Below are positions 55,563 to 64,000 of a stretch of DNA of 64,000 bases, in pieces. Position 1 is the first letter of the stretch. Each line of letters opens with the position of its first letter. Made by a program: the position numbers and the translations under genes. Source of the DNA: Adlercreutzia rubneri (lineage in GTDB: Bacteria; Actinomycetota; Coriobacteriia; Coriobacteriales; Eggerthellaceae); assembly GCF_009755265.1 (NCBI RefSeq), contig NZ_WPOO01000001.1, positions 248,001 to 312,000 of the forward strand, read 5' to 3'. The notes beneath the pieces were generated by a model. It made no database searches. It had not been told where the DNA came from and saw nothing but the letters and a program-made list of their open reading frames with translations.

Positions 55563-56672
55563 CTAGCGTTTCGCCACCAGTACGCGGGGTCTTCCCGTCA
55601 GATCGTCCACGATATGCACGTCGACGAATCCCGCTTGCTCGGCCACGGCACGGGCGGCGTCCATGTGCCCCTCGTACAGCTCGCAGGCGAGCACGCCGCC
55701 AGGCTTCAGGGCCCGGGCGGCCCACTGGGCGAGCGGCCGGAACAGATCGAGCCCGTCGGCGCCCCCGTCCAGGGCGAGCGTCGGCTCGAAATCGGCCACC
55801 TCGCGCGGAATGCCAGCCATAACGGCGGTGGGCACGTAGGGCGGGTTGGAGACCACGGCGTCGAAGGTGCCCATGCGCTTCTCGCCGATGCCGGAGCCCA
55901 GCGAGCACTGCAGCACGGCCACGCGGTCGGCAAGCCCCAAGGCCTCGGTGTTTTCTTTGGCGAGCGCCACCGCCTCCGGCGCGACATCCGTGGCGATGAC
56001 CCGCACATCCGGGTGCTCGTAGGCCAGCGAGCAGGCGATGCAACCGGATCCCGTGCACAGGTCGGCCACGAGAAGGCTTTTGCGAGTCTCATCCATGCCT
56101 GCAGACGAGGGGCGACCAAGGTCGCCCCCTACGGAGGAGTCCTCCGCAGCATCACTCGGTTCGGCTGCCGCATCAGCGTCGTCGTCATTCGCAGCCGAGG
56201 GGCGACCAAGGTCGCCCCCTACGGAGAGGGAAGCAGATTCCCCCGCCTCCTCCAGGGCCTTCTTCACGGCGGCGACAGCCTCGCGCTCCTGCTCGGCGGC
56301 CTCGGGGTTCCACGCCACATCGCGGGGGCCGGGCGTCGGCAGCGCCGCAAGCACTTCGCTCACGAGCACCTCGGTCTCGGGCCGCGGAATGAGCACACCG
56401 GGCCGCACCTTCACGTTGATGTGCCGAAAAGCCACTTCCCCAGTGATGTACTGCAAGGGCTCCCCGGCCCCGCGCCGCCGCACATAGTCGCGCAGCACCC
56501 CACGCTCGTCCTCCGAAAGCAGCCGATCGAAATTGACGAAGAGCTGCGTGCGCGAAAGTCCGCAGGCCTCGGAGAGCAGCCACTGCGCCGAGAGCCGGGG
56601 ATTCTCATCCCCTTTGTCGGCCAGGTACCCTTCAGTCCATTCCAGCGCTTTCTTTATCGTCCATTCAGACAT
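55563..56672 (-). CDS. prmC: Release-factor glutamine methyltransferase with repeat-containing insert
   Basis: Methylates the GGQ glutamine of release factors; 369 aa, about 85 longer than usual. Seen: N-terminal domain, then RPGVLIPRPETEVLVSEVL, SAM motif LVADLCTGSGCIACSL and catalytic NPPYVP. Between residues ~110 and 200, at the domain junction, is an acidic low-complexity insert carrying SVGGDLGRPS twice (150-159 and 180-189). Both copies are the in-frame translation of the palindromic repeats at 56109 and 56199. prfA, encoding its substrate, lies upstream. Confidence 0.95.
   Translation of the reverse strand: MSEWTIKKALEWTEGYLADKGDENPRLSAQWLLSEACGLSRTQLFVNFDRLLSEDERGVLRDYVRRRGAGEPLQYITGEVAFRHINVKVRPGVLIPRPETEVLVSEVLAALPTPGPRDVAWNPEAAEQEREAVAAVKKALEEAGESASLSVGGDLGRPSAANDDDADAAAEPSDAAEDSSVGGDLGRPSSAGMDETRKSLLVADLCTGSGCIACSLAYEHPDVRVIATDVAPEAVALAKENTEALGLADRVAVLQCSLGSGIGEKRMGTFDAVVSNPPYVPTAVMAGIPREVADFEPTLALDGGADGLDLFRPLAQWAARALKPGGVLACELYEGHMDAARAVAEQAGFVDVHIVDDLTGRPRVLVAKR
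56109..56128. repeat. Small palindrome inside prmC, copy 1
   Basis: GGGGCGACC-AA-GGTCGCCCC, the same core as the thiI terminator at 2581. Extended identity with the second copy: GCAG.CGAG before it and CTACGGAG after it, about 36 bases. Translated on the minus strand as SVGGDLGRPS. Confidence 0.85.
56199..56218. repeat. Small palindrome inside prmC, copy 2
   Basis: The core is identical to the copy 90 bases away; translated in the same frame to the same decapeptide. The sequence between the copies encodes an acidic stretch (ANDDDADAAAEPSDAAEDS). Confidence 0.85.
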
Positions 56673-56705
56673 CGGGTTAACGGCCTTTCAGTAGTGTAGA
56701 AGTCA

Positions 56706-56831
56706 GGCGCGGACAGGAGGCGATGGTGCCGCGCGCAGTTCATTCAATGGCATCCGTGAAAGCCGCAACCCTTTGCAAGCCCTGCCATTGAATGCTGTTT
56801 GAGCACGGTGCCGTCGCCTCCTGGCCGCGCC
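56706..56831 (+). repeat. Nested-hairpin element with TTTGAG bulge, copy D
   Basis: 26-base outer arms at 56706-56731 and 56806-56831 (four differences) and perfect 12-base inner arms CATTCAATGGCA / TGCCATTGAATG. Internal-loop strands CGCGCAGTT and CTGTTTGAGCA match copy B. It lies in the prmC-prfA gap and reads on the strand opposite to the genes. Confidence 0.75.
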
Positions 56832-56843
56832 GTCAGGTTGAGG

Positions 56844-57917
<1,074 letters not shown>

Positions 57918-58014
57918 GGGTGCTTCCTTTGCGTGAAACGGGTGTGTTGGAAAGCGCCCGAAGGCGCAACTTTGCATTGTAGCAGAAGGGACAAGACCCT
58001 GGCGCGCTATCTAC

Positions 58015-59403
58015 TTAATGGCCGTCGTCTTCGGAATCTGGAACGTTGCAGACGCCGCCGGGGCAGCGCTCGGTGAGGTCGAAGGTACCGGCGTGGCGTG
58101 CGCCGGCGGCGGCCAGGCGCGCCTTCAGCTGGCGGTGCCGTTCGCGCTCGCGGCGGCGGTGCTCGGCCAGGATGCGGGCCACGGCGCGGGGCTGCTCGCG
58201 GATCTCGCGCAGCGCGCCGCCCAGCTCGGCGTTCACCGAATGGGCCGTGACGGAGGCCAGAAGCGGCATGAGGAACACGGTGACGCCGCCGGCGGCCACG
58301 AGCACGGAAGCGGTCTGCTGACTCATGGCATCGGCGGAGACGGCCACGCTGGTAACGGCCACGATGATAGGCAGCGCCGTGGTGCAGTAGAAGGCGACGG
58401 TCAGCCGCTCGCGCACGTCCATGGTGCGCGACTCGCGCCCCGTGGAAAGCCCCACGAAGATGGGGAGCGCCCGCACGAACAGCAAAAGCAGGATGAACAG
58501 CACGAGCAGCTCCGGCTGCGCGCCGATAGCCCGCACGTCCACCTTCGCCCCGGACACCACGAAGAACAGCGGCACGAGGAAACCGTAGGCGATGGCGTTG
58601 TGCTTCATCTCCATGGTCTGGTCGCCTGTAGGGATGAGGTAGCGCAGGATGAAGCCGGCGGCGAAGGCGCCGAGCACGATATCCAAATCGAAGACGGCGG
58701 AAACAGCCGTTAGGCCGATGAGCAGCAGATTCACCGAACGGATGACCATCTGCGTGTTGGTGTTGGCATTGGCGACGATGAACCGGTGCACATAGCCGCC
58801 GATGCGCTCGGCGATCTTCGGCACGGCGGCGGCCGCCACGGCGATGGCGAGGAACGCGAGGAGGATGACCACGGTCTGCCAGGTGGCCCGGGTCGAGAGC
58901 AAAAGCGCCATGGCGATGATGGGAAGCAGCTCGCCCCAGGTGCCGTAGGCGATGATCTCGTTCCCCATCCGCGTGCCCAGGATGCCGCGCTCCTGCAGAA
59001 TGGGCAGAAGCGTGCCCATGGCCGTGGTAGTGAGCGCGATGACCACGGCGAGCCCGTCCAGCTCGAAGGCCGACAGCGTCGGCCAAATGGCCACGACGAC
59101 GAACGCGATGGCGAAGGTGACCGCCCAGGTAGCAGCTCCGCGCTTCCCCTCCGTACCGGTGAGGTTCTTCGGCGATATCTCGTAGCCGGCGAGAAGGAAC
59201 AGGAAGGCGAGGCCCAAATCCGACAGCAGGTTGATGGCGTCGGTAGACTGAATGGCACCGAGCCCGTGAGGGCCGAGCAGCGCCCCGGCCAGAAGAAGGA
59301 GCACCGTCTCGGGAATCGGCTTGCCCGGAATGAGTCCGGCGATGATGGGGCACGCGACGGACACCAGCGATATGAGGGCCAGCGAGACCAAATCGATCGC
59401 CAT
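58015..59403 (-). CDS. CPA2-type cation/proton antiporter
   Basis: 462 aa membrane protein with about twelve helices (KefB/NapA type). Seen: LLSDLGLAFLFLLAGYEISP, LTTTAMGTLLPILQERG, AFAAGFILRYLIP, and PLFFVVSGAKVDVRAIG. The C-terminus is a short basic cytoplasmic helix ending with ERCPGGVCNVPDSEDDGH, without a RCK/TrkA-N nucleotide domain. ATG at 59403 with AAAGGAAG upstream. Ion specificity (Na+ or K+) cannot be assigned. Confidence 0.88.
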   Translation of the reverse strand: MAIDLVSLALISLVSVACPIIAGLIPGKPIPETVLLLLAGALLGPHGLGAIQSTDAINLLSDLGLAFLFLLAGYEISPKNLTGTEGKRGAATWAVTFAIAFVVVAIWPTLSAFELDGLAVVIALTTTAMGTLLPILQERGILGTRMGNEIIAYGTWGELLPIIAMALLLSTRATWQTVVILLAFLAIAVAAAAVPKIAERIGGYVHRFIVANANTNTQMVIRSVNLLLIGLTAVSAVFDLDIVLGAFAAGFILRYLIPTGDQTMEMKHNAIAYGFLVPLFFVVSGAKVDVRAIGAQPELLVLFILLLLFVRALPIFVGLSTGRESRTMDVRERLTVAFYCTTALPIIVAVTSVAVSADAMSQQTASVLVAAGGVTVFLMPLLASVTAHSVNAELGGALREIREQPRAVARILAEHRRRERERHRQLKARLAAAGARHAGTFDLTERCPGGVCNVPDSEDDGH

Positions 59404-59696
59404 GACGCTTCCTTTCTCTCCCCTGCGCGAACGCGCGGTATTCGAGTCCACTATAGGCATTTTAACGAATGTGAGCGGCATGCAGGGAGCGGCGATGACA
59501 GACTGTTGAAGACGTGAGCGATTCAGCCGCAGATTATCTGCCGTCTGTGCCACGGTTTCGTGTCAGCCCCTTGACGCGGCGTCGCGTCGGCAGCGCCTTT
59601 GGCTAGAATACCAGGCGGAAGCGGATCCCAGCCGATGCGCGCCAAGGCGAGTTCGGCCCATTCCGCGCTATACGAACATCCATTTAGGAGGATATC

Positions 59697-60005
59697 ATGG
59701 CTGAGGTAATCAAAACGGCTGACGAGTTCCAGACGAAGGTGCTCGAGGCGAAGACCCCGGTGCTCGTCGACTTCTTCGCCACCTGGTGCGGCCCGTGCCG
59801 TATGGTGGCGCCGGTCATCGACGAGATCGCGACCGAGAAGGCGGGGCAGGTGGCCGTCTACAAGGTGGACATCGATCAGAGTCCGGACCTGGCCTTCAAG
59901 TATCAGGTCTCCAGCGTGCCGACCCTCATCGTCTTCGAGAACGGCCAGATCAAAAATGAGCGCCTCGGCGCCCAGCCCAAGCAGAACATCCTCGCGATGC
60001 TCTAG
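59697..60005 (+). CDS. trxA: Thioredoxin
   Basis: 102 aa disulfide reductase with the active site FFATWCGPCRM and the cis-Pro region VSSVPTLIVFENG. TAGGAGG upstream. Followed by trxB in the same direction, with a nested-hairpin element between them. Confidence 0.96.
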   Translation: MAEVIKTADEFQTKVLEAKTPVLVDFFATWCGPCRMVAPVIDEIATEKAGQVAVYKVDIDQSPDLAFKYQVSSVPTLIVFENGQIKNERLGAQPKQNILAML

Positions 60006-60026
60006 TTTCAACAGAGGCAATGTTCA

Positions 60027-60164
60027 GCGGGAACACGGGGTGCCTTGACCGAGCGAGTTCCGCAGATGGCATCGAAGGCGCAAAGCTGCAGAGTACGCAA
60101 GATCGCCTCGCCTTCGATACCATCGAGGACTGTTTGAGCGAATCAAGGTACCCCGTGGTCCCGC
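60027..60164 (+). repeat. Nested-hairpin element with TTTGAG bulge, copy C
   Basis: 22-base outer arms at 60027-60048 and 60143-60164 (two differences) and 16-base inner arms at 60065-60080 and 60109-60124 (one difference). Internal-loop strands CCGAGCGAGTTCCGCAG and GAGGACTGTTTGAGCGAA almost equal those of copy A 30 kb away, while the stems are unrelated. Confidence 0.8.
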
Positions 60165-60183
60165 CCGAGGGAGACCCACAACT

Positions 60184-61194
60184 ATGACTGAACAAGTTAC
60201 CGACAACCGCATGGGCGCGCCGGTGGGGCCCGATGAGGGCCAGGAGGTGTACGACCTCGCCATCATCGGCGCGGGCCCAGCCGGTCTCACGGCGGCGCTG
60301 TACGCGGCCCGCGCCGGACTCTCCACCGCGCTATTCGAGCGCCTCTCCCCCGGCGGCCAGTGCGCCCAAACCGAGCACTTGGAGAACTACCCCGGCTACA
60401 CCCGATCCACCAGCGGCTTCGAGCTATCCATGGACATGTACGATCAGGCCCTCTCCTTCGGGGCGAAGGCCATCATGGAAGACGTCACCTCCGTGGACTT
60501 CTCCGCCGAGCCCAACAAGCTCGTCACGCCCTTCAACACCTACTTCGCCCGCACGGTCATCGTGGCCACGGGCGCGGTGGCCAGCCAGCTCGGGCTGCCC
60601 CGCGAGGATGAGCTGCGCGGCCGCGGCGTATCCTATTGCGCCACCTGCGACGGCAACTTCTATCGCGACAAGGACGTGGTGGTCGTGGGCGGCGGCAACA
60701 CGGCGGCGGCCGACGTCATCTACCTCGCGCGCATCTGCCGCAAGGTGTACCTGGTGCACCGGCGCGACAAGCTGCGGGCCACGGCCATCTACCATGAACG
60801 CCTACGCGAGCTCGGCAACGTCGAGTTCTGCTGGGACAGCATTGCCGAGGAGTTCATCGCGGGCGAGAACGGGCGCGTGACGGGACTCAAGCTGCGCAAC
60901 GTGAAGACTGACGACGAGCGAGTGCTTGCCGCCTCGGCCGTGTTCATCGCCATCGGCATGAGGCCCTACACCGCTTTTTTGGAGGGCGACCTGGAAACCG
61001 ATGGCGGAGGCTATATCGTCGCCGACGCCATGGGCAGAACCACGATGCCCGGCGTGTTCGCCGCCGGCGACGTGCGCACCAAGGAGCTGCGCCAGGTGGT
61101 CACCGCCGTGGCCGACGGCGCCAACTGCGCCCAGTCCGCCTCAGAGTTTCTGGAGGCCAAGGAGGCCATTGAAGAGGCTCCCTCGGCGGTATAA
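60184..61194 (+). CDS. trxB: Thioredoxin reductase
   Basis: 336 aa FAD/NADPH flavoprotein that reduces TrxA. Seen: FAD motif AIIGAGPAGLTAALYAARAG, the redox site YCATCDGNFYRDKD, NADPH motif VVVVGGGNTAAADVIYLARI, and GVFAAGDVRTKELRQ. Normal length. About 180 bases after trxA. Confidence 0.97.
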   Translation: MTEQVTDNRMGAPVGPDEGQEVYDLAIIGAGPAGLTAALYAARAGLSTALFERLSPGGQCAQTEHLENYPGYTRSTSGFELSMDMYDQALSFGAKAIMEDVTSVDFSAEPNKLVTPFNTYFARTVIVATGAVASQLGLPREDELRGRGVSYCATCDGNFYRDKDVVVVGGGNTAAADVIYLARICRKVYLVHRRDKLRATAIYHERLRELGNVEFCWDSIAEEFIAGENGRVTGLKLRNVKTDDERVLAASAVFIAIGMRPYTAFLEGDLETDGGGYIVADAMGRTTMPGVFAAGDVRTKELRQVVTAVADGANCAQSASEFLEAKEAIEEAPSAV

Positions 61195-61221
61195 AGACGT
61201 CCGAGCGCCGAAATCCCATTC

Positions 61222-61264
61222 ATAAAAGAAGCGCGCCCGGATCCCGAAAAGGATCCGGGCGCGC
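61222..61264 (-). terminator. Convergent terminator of panF and trxB
   Basis: Perfect 14-base arms GCGCGCCCGGATCC / GGATCCGGGCGCGC with a 6-base loop. On the minus strand followed by TTCTTTTATG, so mainly the panF terminator; it can also stop trxB transcripts. Confidence 0.8.
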
Positions 61265-61284
61265 CGTGTTGACCGACCGCGGCT

Positions 61285-62769
61285 CTAGTCCGTCGGGAAG
61301 AAGACGTCCATGCGGGCGTCTTCTTTCTGCTTGCCAGCGAGCGTTCCCACCACCATGAGGACGCCGGCCACCGCCACGCCGATGACGATCTGGTGCAAAT
61401 CGGCCACTTTGAAGCCCGCGGCCATGGCGGCGCAGTAGGCCAACGTGCCGCCGGCGAGCGAGAGCAGAGCGCCCGTGGCGTTGGCCCGCTTCCAGAACAA
61501 CCCGCAGACAAGCACGAACAGAAACGCCGTCTCCAGACCGCCGAAAGCGAACATGTTGATCTTCCAGATGACATCCGGCGGCACGATGGAGAGCACGAAC
61601 ACGAGCAGGCCCACCGCCAGCGTCACCGCCTGGCTGGAAAGGGCGACGGAGCGCTGGGAGGGCATGTGCCCGCGGTCGTCGCACCAGTGCAGATAGACGT
61701 CCTTGATGATGGCCGAGGACGACGAGATGAGCAGCGATGACACCGTGGAAATGGACGCGGCCACAGGTCCTATGATGGCGATGCCCGCCAACGCCGGCGG
61801 CAGCGAGGCCGTGATGACCGTCGGGATGATGTTGTCCACGCTGCCCCCGTAGGCGGCGAGGTCCTCCGTAAGAACACCGGCTGTAAGCACGCCGAGCGAG
61901 GTGACGCCGATCATCATGGCGCCGATGATGACGGTGCCCCAGATCATGGCGCGGTGCAGCGACTTCACGTCCTTGTAGCCCATGGTGCGCACCACCGATT
62001 GGGGCAGCACGAAGGTGAACACGCCCACGAGCAGCCACTGCGTAAAGTACAGAGACGGCGGCATGGCGCCCCCGGCGAAGGGCTCAAGCATCTCCGGGGA
62101 GGTCTCCTTGATGGAGGTCATGAGGGCCTCGTAGCCGCCCCCGGCCGTGAGAATGCCCCCGGCGAGCACCACGATGCCCACGAGCATCATGATGCCGCAC
62201 AGGGTATCGGTCACGGCCACGCCGCGAAAGCCGCCAATGGTGGTGAACAGGATGACCGCCACCCCGAACAGCGCCAGGCCCACCAGGTAGGAGTACCCGG
62301 TCACCGCCTCAAAGAGCTTCGCGCCGCCGACGAACTGGGCCACCATGGTGGCGGCGAAGAACAGCACGATGACGAGCGCCGATAAGTTTGCGAGCGCATT
62401 GGACCCGTAACGGGCGCGAATCACGTCGACCACCGTGACGGCGTCCAGCTTGCGGGAGATGAGCGCCATCTTCTTCCCGAAAATGCCGTACAGAAGCACC
62501 AGCGCCGTCACCTGCACCACGGCCATGTACACCCAGCCGAAGCCGATCTGCCACGCCTGGCCGGGGCCGCCCACAAAGGAGCTCACCGAGCCATAGGTGG
62601 CGATGGTGGTCATGGCCAGCACGAAGCCGCCAAGGGCACGGTTGCCGATGAAGTAGCTGTTGACGAAGCCGCCCCCGGCCGCATCAGCGCGGCGACGCAC
62701 GACGATGCTCGCCGCCAGGGCAACGAGGAGGAAGAGGACAAGCGGGATGAGGGAGGCGAGACTAGCCAC
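61285..62769 (-). CDS. panF: Sodium/pantothenate symporter
   Basis: 494 aa SSS-family transporter with 12-13 helices. Seen: YFIGNRALGGFVLAMTTIAT, SSFVGGPGQAWQIGFGWVYM, and TTIGGFRGVAVTDTLCGIMM, typical for PanF. GTG start at 62769 has GGAGGAGG 7 bases upstream and overlaps yhdT by 8 bases. The yhdT partner supports PanF over other SSS members. Confidence 0.9.
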   Translation of the reverse strand: MASLASLIPLVLFLLVALAASIVVRRRADAAGGGFVNSYFIGNRALGGFVLAMTTIATYGSVSSFVGGPGQAWQIGFGWVYMAVVQVTALVLLYGIFGKKMALISRKLDAVTVVDVIRARYGSNALANLSALVIVLFFAATMVAQFVGGAKLFEAVTGYSYLVGLALFGVAVILFTTIGGFRGVAVTDTLCGIMMLVGIVVLAGGILTAGGGYEALMTSIKETSPEMLEPFAGGAMPPSLYFTQWLLVGVFTFVLPQSVVRTMGYKDVKSLHRAMIWGTVIIGAMMIGVTSLGVLTAGVLTEDLAAYGGSVDNIIPTVITASLPPALAGIAIIGPVAASISTVSSLLISSSSAIIKDVYLHWCDDRGHMPSQRSVALSSQAVTLAVGLLVFVLSIVPPDVIWKINMFAFGGLETAFLFVLVCGLFWKRANATGALLSLAGGTLAYCAAMAAGFKVADLHQIVIGVAVAGVLMVVGTLAGKQKEDARMDVFFPTD

Positions 62770-63088
62770 GGCGGGCCTCCTCCCCTTCAGCGTCCGTTGC
62801 GCCGGCAGTGGCTGCACCGACTACAGCCTCGGCGTCATCGTCGAGGCTGAAATCCGCGAAGACGCAACGGGCAAGCACGACGACGCAGACGATAGCCGCG
62901 ATCCACGGACCGATTGTGCCCCCGATGATCCACAGCGGCGTCGAGAACACCTCGATGCCGCAGCCGGCAAGCCCGATACCGCCCACAAGCCACACAGCCA
63001 CGATGACCGCCAGCGCGATGACGGTCGCCACCGCCTCCCGGTTGGCCTGGCGCATCTTGGCGCCATAGGTGGAAAACGTTCTCCTCAT
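62762..63088 (-). CDS. yhdT: YhdT-family small membrane protein
   Basis: 108 aa, DUF997. Seen: QANREAVATVIALAVIVAVW, then GGTIGPWIAAIVCVVVLARC: two transmembrane helices, and an acidic Ala-rich tail. The family is usually encoded just before panF, as here; its function is unknown. ATG at 63088 with AGGAG upstream. Confidence 0.88.
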   Translation of the reverse strand: MRRTFSTYGAKMRQANREAVATVIALAVIVAVWLVGGIGLAGCGIEVFSTPLWIIGGTIGPWIAAIVCVVVLARCVFADFSLDDDAEAVVGAATAGATDAEGEEARRG

Positions 63089-63168
63089 GCCCATCTCCTC
63101 TCGCCACCGGCCTTCCGCCCCCTTCGGCATCCGGCCCCTTCGATCCCGCGCTCGTTCCTTCGGAACGT

Positions 63169-63200
63169 AAAAAGCTCCGAGGGCAGTGTACCCTCGGAGC
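63169..63200 (-). terminator. Terminator after thrS
   Basis: Minus-strand hairpin GCTCCGAGGG / CCCTCGGAGC with a 7-base loop followed by TTTTTACG, 45 bases beyond the thrS stop. Confidence 0.88.
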
Positions 63201-63243
63201 CTTGCGTTTGACGCGGTGTTACCTATAGTTTCTGGCTATAGGT

Positions 63244-64000
63244 CTAGATGGCGGCGTCCCTGATCACGTCGATGAACTTCTGGCGATCCCACTGGCCCAA
63301 ATCGCCCTCCGAGCGCTCGCGCACGCTGACGAGCTTCTCCTCGACCTCCTTGTCGCCCATGACGATCATGTAGGGGATCTTCTGGCTCTGGGCCTTCGCG
63401 ATCTTCACCTTCATGGGCTCGTTCTGATCCATGACCTCCACGCGGCCGCCCACGGCCTTCAGCTCGCCGGCGAACTCGGCCGCCGCCTCCTTGTGGCGGT
63501 CGGCGATGGGGATGACGGCCACCTGCACCGGGGCCAGCCACAGCGGCAGCGCGCCGGCATAGTGCTCGATCAAGATGCCGAGGAAGCGCTCGATGGAGCC
63601 GAAGATGGCGCGGTGCAGCATCCAGGGGGTCTCCTCGGTGTTGTCCTCGGTGCGGTAGGTCAGCCCGAAGCGCATGGGCATGTTGAAGTCGATCTGCACT
63701 GTGGAGCACTGCCAGGTGCGCCCGATGGCGTCCTTCACCTTGATGTCGATCTTCGGCCCGTAGAAGGCGCCGTCGCCCTCATTGATGTCGTAGGCCAGGC
63801 CGCGACGCGCGCAAGCCTCCTTCAGCGAGTCGGTGGCGTGCTCCCACATGTCGTCGGTGCCGATGGACTTGTCCGGGCGCGTGGAGATCTCGGCCTCGTA
63901 GGTGAAGCCGAAGGTGCCCATGATGTAGTCGACCAGCTCCAGGATGGCGACTACCTCGTCGACCACCTGGTCTTTGGTGCAGAAGATGTGGGCGTCGTCC
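63244..64000 (-). CDS. thrS: Threonyl-tRNA synthetase, C-terminal part
   Basis: 252 codons of the 3' end; the frame runs off the right edge. Seen: DDAHIFCTKDQVVDEV, class II synthetase motifs (GPKIDIKVKDAIGRTWQCST and HRAIFGSIERFLGILIEHYAG), then the anticodon-binding domain (VAVIPIADRHKEAAAEFAGE). It charges tRNA-Thr. The N-terminal TGS and editing domains and any leader lie outside. Confidence 0.96.
   Translation of the reverse strand, partial: DDAHIFCTKDQVVDEVVAILELVDYIMGTFGFTYEAEISTRPDKSIGTDDMWEHATDSLKEACARRGLAYDINEGDGAFYGPKIDIKVKDAIGRTWQCSTVQIDFNMPMRFGLTYRTEDNTEETPWMLHRAIFGSIERFLGILIEHYAGALPLWLAPVQVAVIPIADRHKEAAAEFAGELKAVGGRVEVMDQNEPMKVKIAKAQSQKIPYMIVMGDKEVEEKLVSVRERSEGDLGQWDRQKFIDVIRDAAI

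Overview
The window is a dense stretch of a high-GC, Gram-positive-type anaerobe chromosome. Evidence for the class Coriobacteriia, most likely family Eggerthellaceae: an actinobacterial-type integration host factor beside gmk and rpoZ, a polytopic-membrane LuxR regulator, PyrR attenuation, a membrane-anchored multiheme cytochrome c, a rubrerythrin and a ferredoxin-dependent 2-oxoacid oxidoreductase. The genus cannot be fixed by eye. No rRNA, tRNA, CRISPR array, prophage or insertion sequence was found.

Layout. 1-5034 (minus): comEC (cut by the left edge), comEA, thiI, rpoZ, gmk, mihF. 5184-12359 (minus): the pyrimidine genes carA-carB-pyrK-pyrD-pyrF behind a PyrR-type attenuator. 12678-17716 (minus): a DUF1703-type AAA ATPase and a cluster of zinc-ribbon membrane proteins, one of them broken by a frameshift. 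18137-18839 (plus): a RelB/MazF-type toxin-antitoxin pair. 18886-22825 (minus): a siderophore/heme-type ABC importer with a candidate iron box. 23099-25920 (minus): pyrR-pyrB-pyrC behind a second PyrR attenuator. 26378-27824: rubrerythrin and multiheme cytochrome. 28247-36792 (minus): a four-subunit 2-oxoacid:ferredoxin oxidoreductase operon flanked on both sides by an AMP-forming acyl-CoA synthetase plus XRE-cupin regulator. 36984-43873: rsmB-fmt-def, dnaG and (plus) dgt. 43874-44320: an AT-rich island carrying five copies of one motif. 44321-46840: rnhA, luxR, tatA. 47103-52379 (minus): ilvD-ilvB-ilvN-ilvC behind a T-box-like leader with an intrinsic terminator. 52890-57917: a C39-like membrane protein, a gamma-carbonic-anhydrase-like protein, a purine nucleoside phosphorylase, prmC and prfA. 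58015-64000: a cation/proton antiporter, trxA-trxB, yhdT-panF and thrS (cut by the right edge).

How the genes work together. De novo UMP synthesis is encoded almost completely in two separate operons that both carry the PyrR target, so one regulator probably couples them. The ilv operon covers the shared valine/isoleucine steps. The oxidoreductase, its ferredoxin subunit and the two acyl-CoA synthetases look like a 2-oxoacid fermentation module: oxidation to acyl-CoA and reduced ferredoxin, with the synthetases interconverting acid and acyl-CoA.

The least expected content is a set of short structured repeats. (i) Four nested-hairpin elements share a conserved asymmetric internal loop with a TTTGAG-like bulge. 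(ii) Two long hairpins share the same outer arm but have unrelated inner stems. (iii) Small palindromes act as terminators in some places, and in prmC are translated twice in frame as SVGGDLGRPS. All similarities were judged by reading; no searches or folding programs were run.
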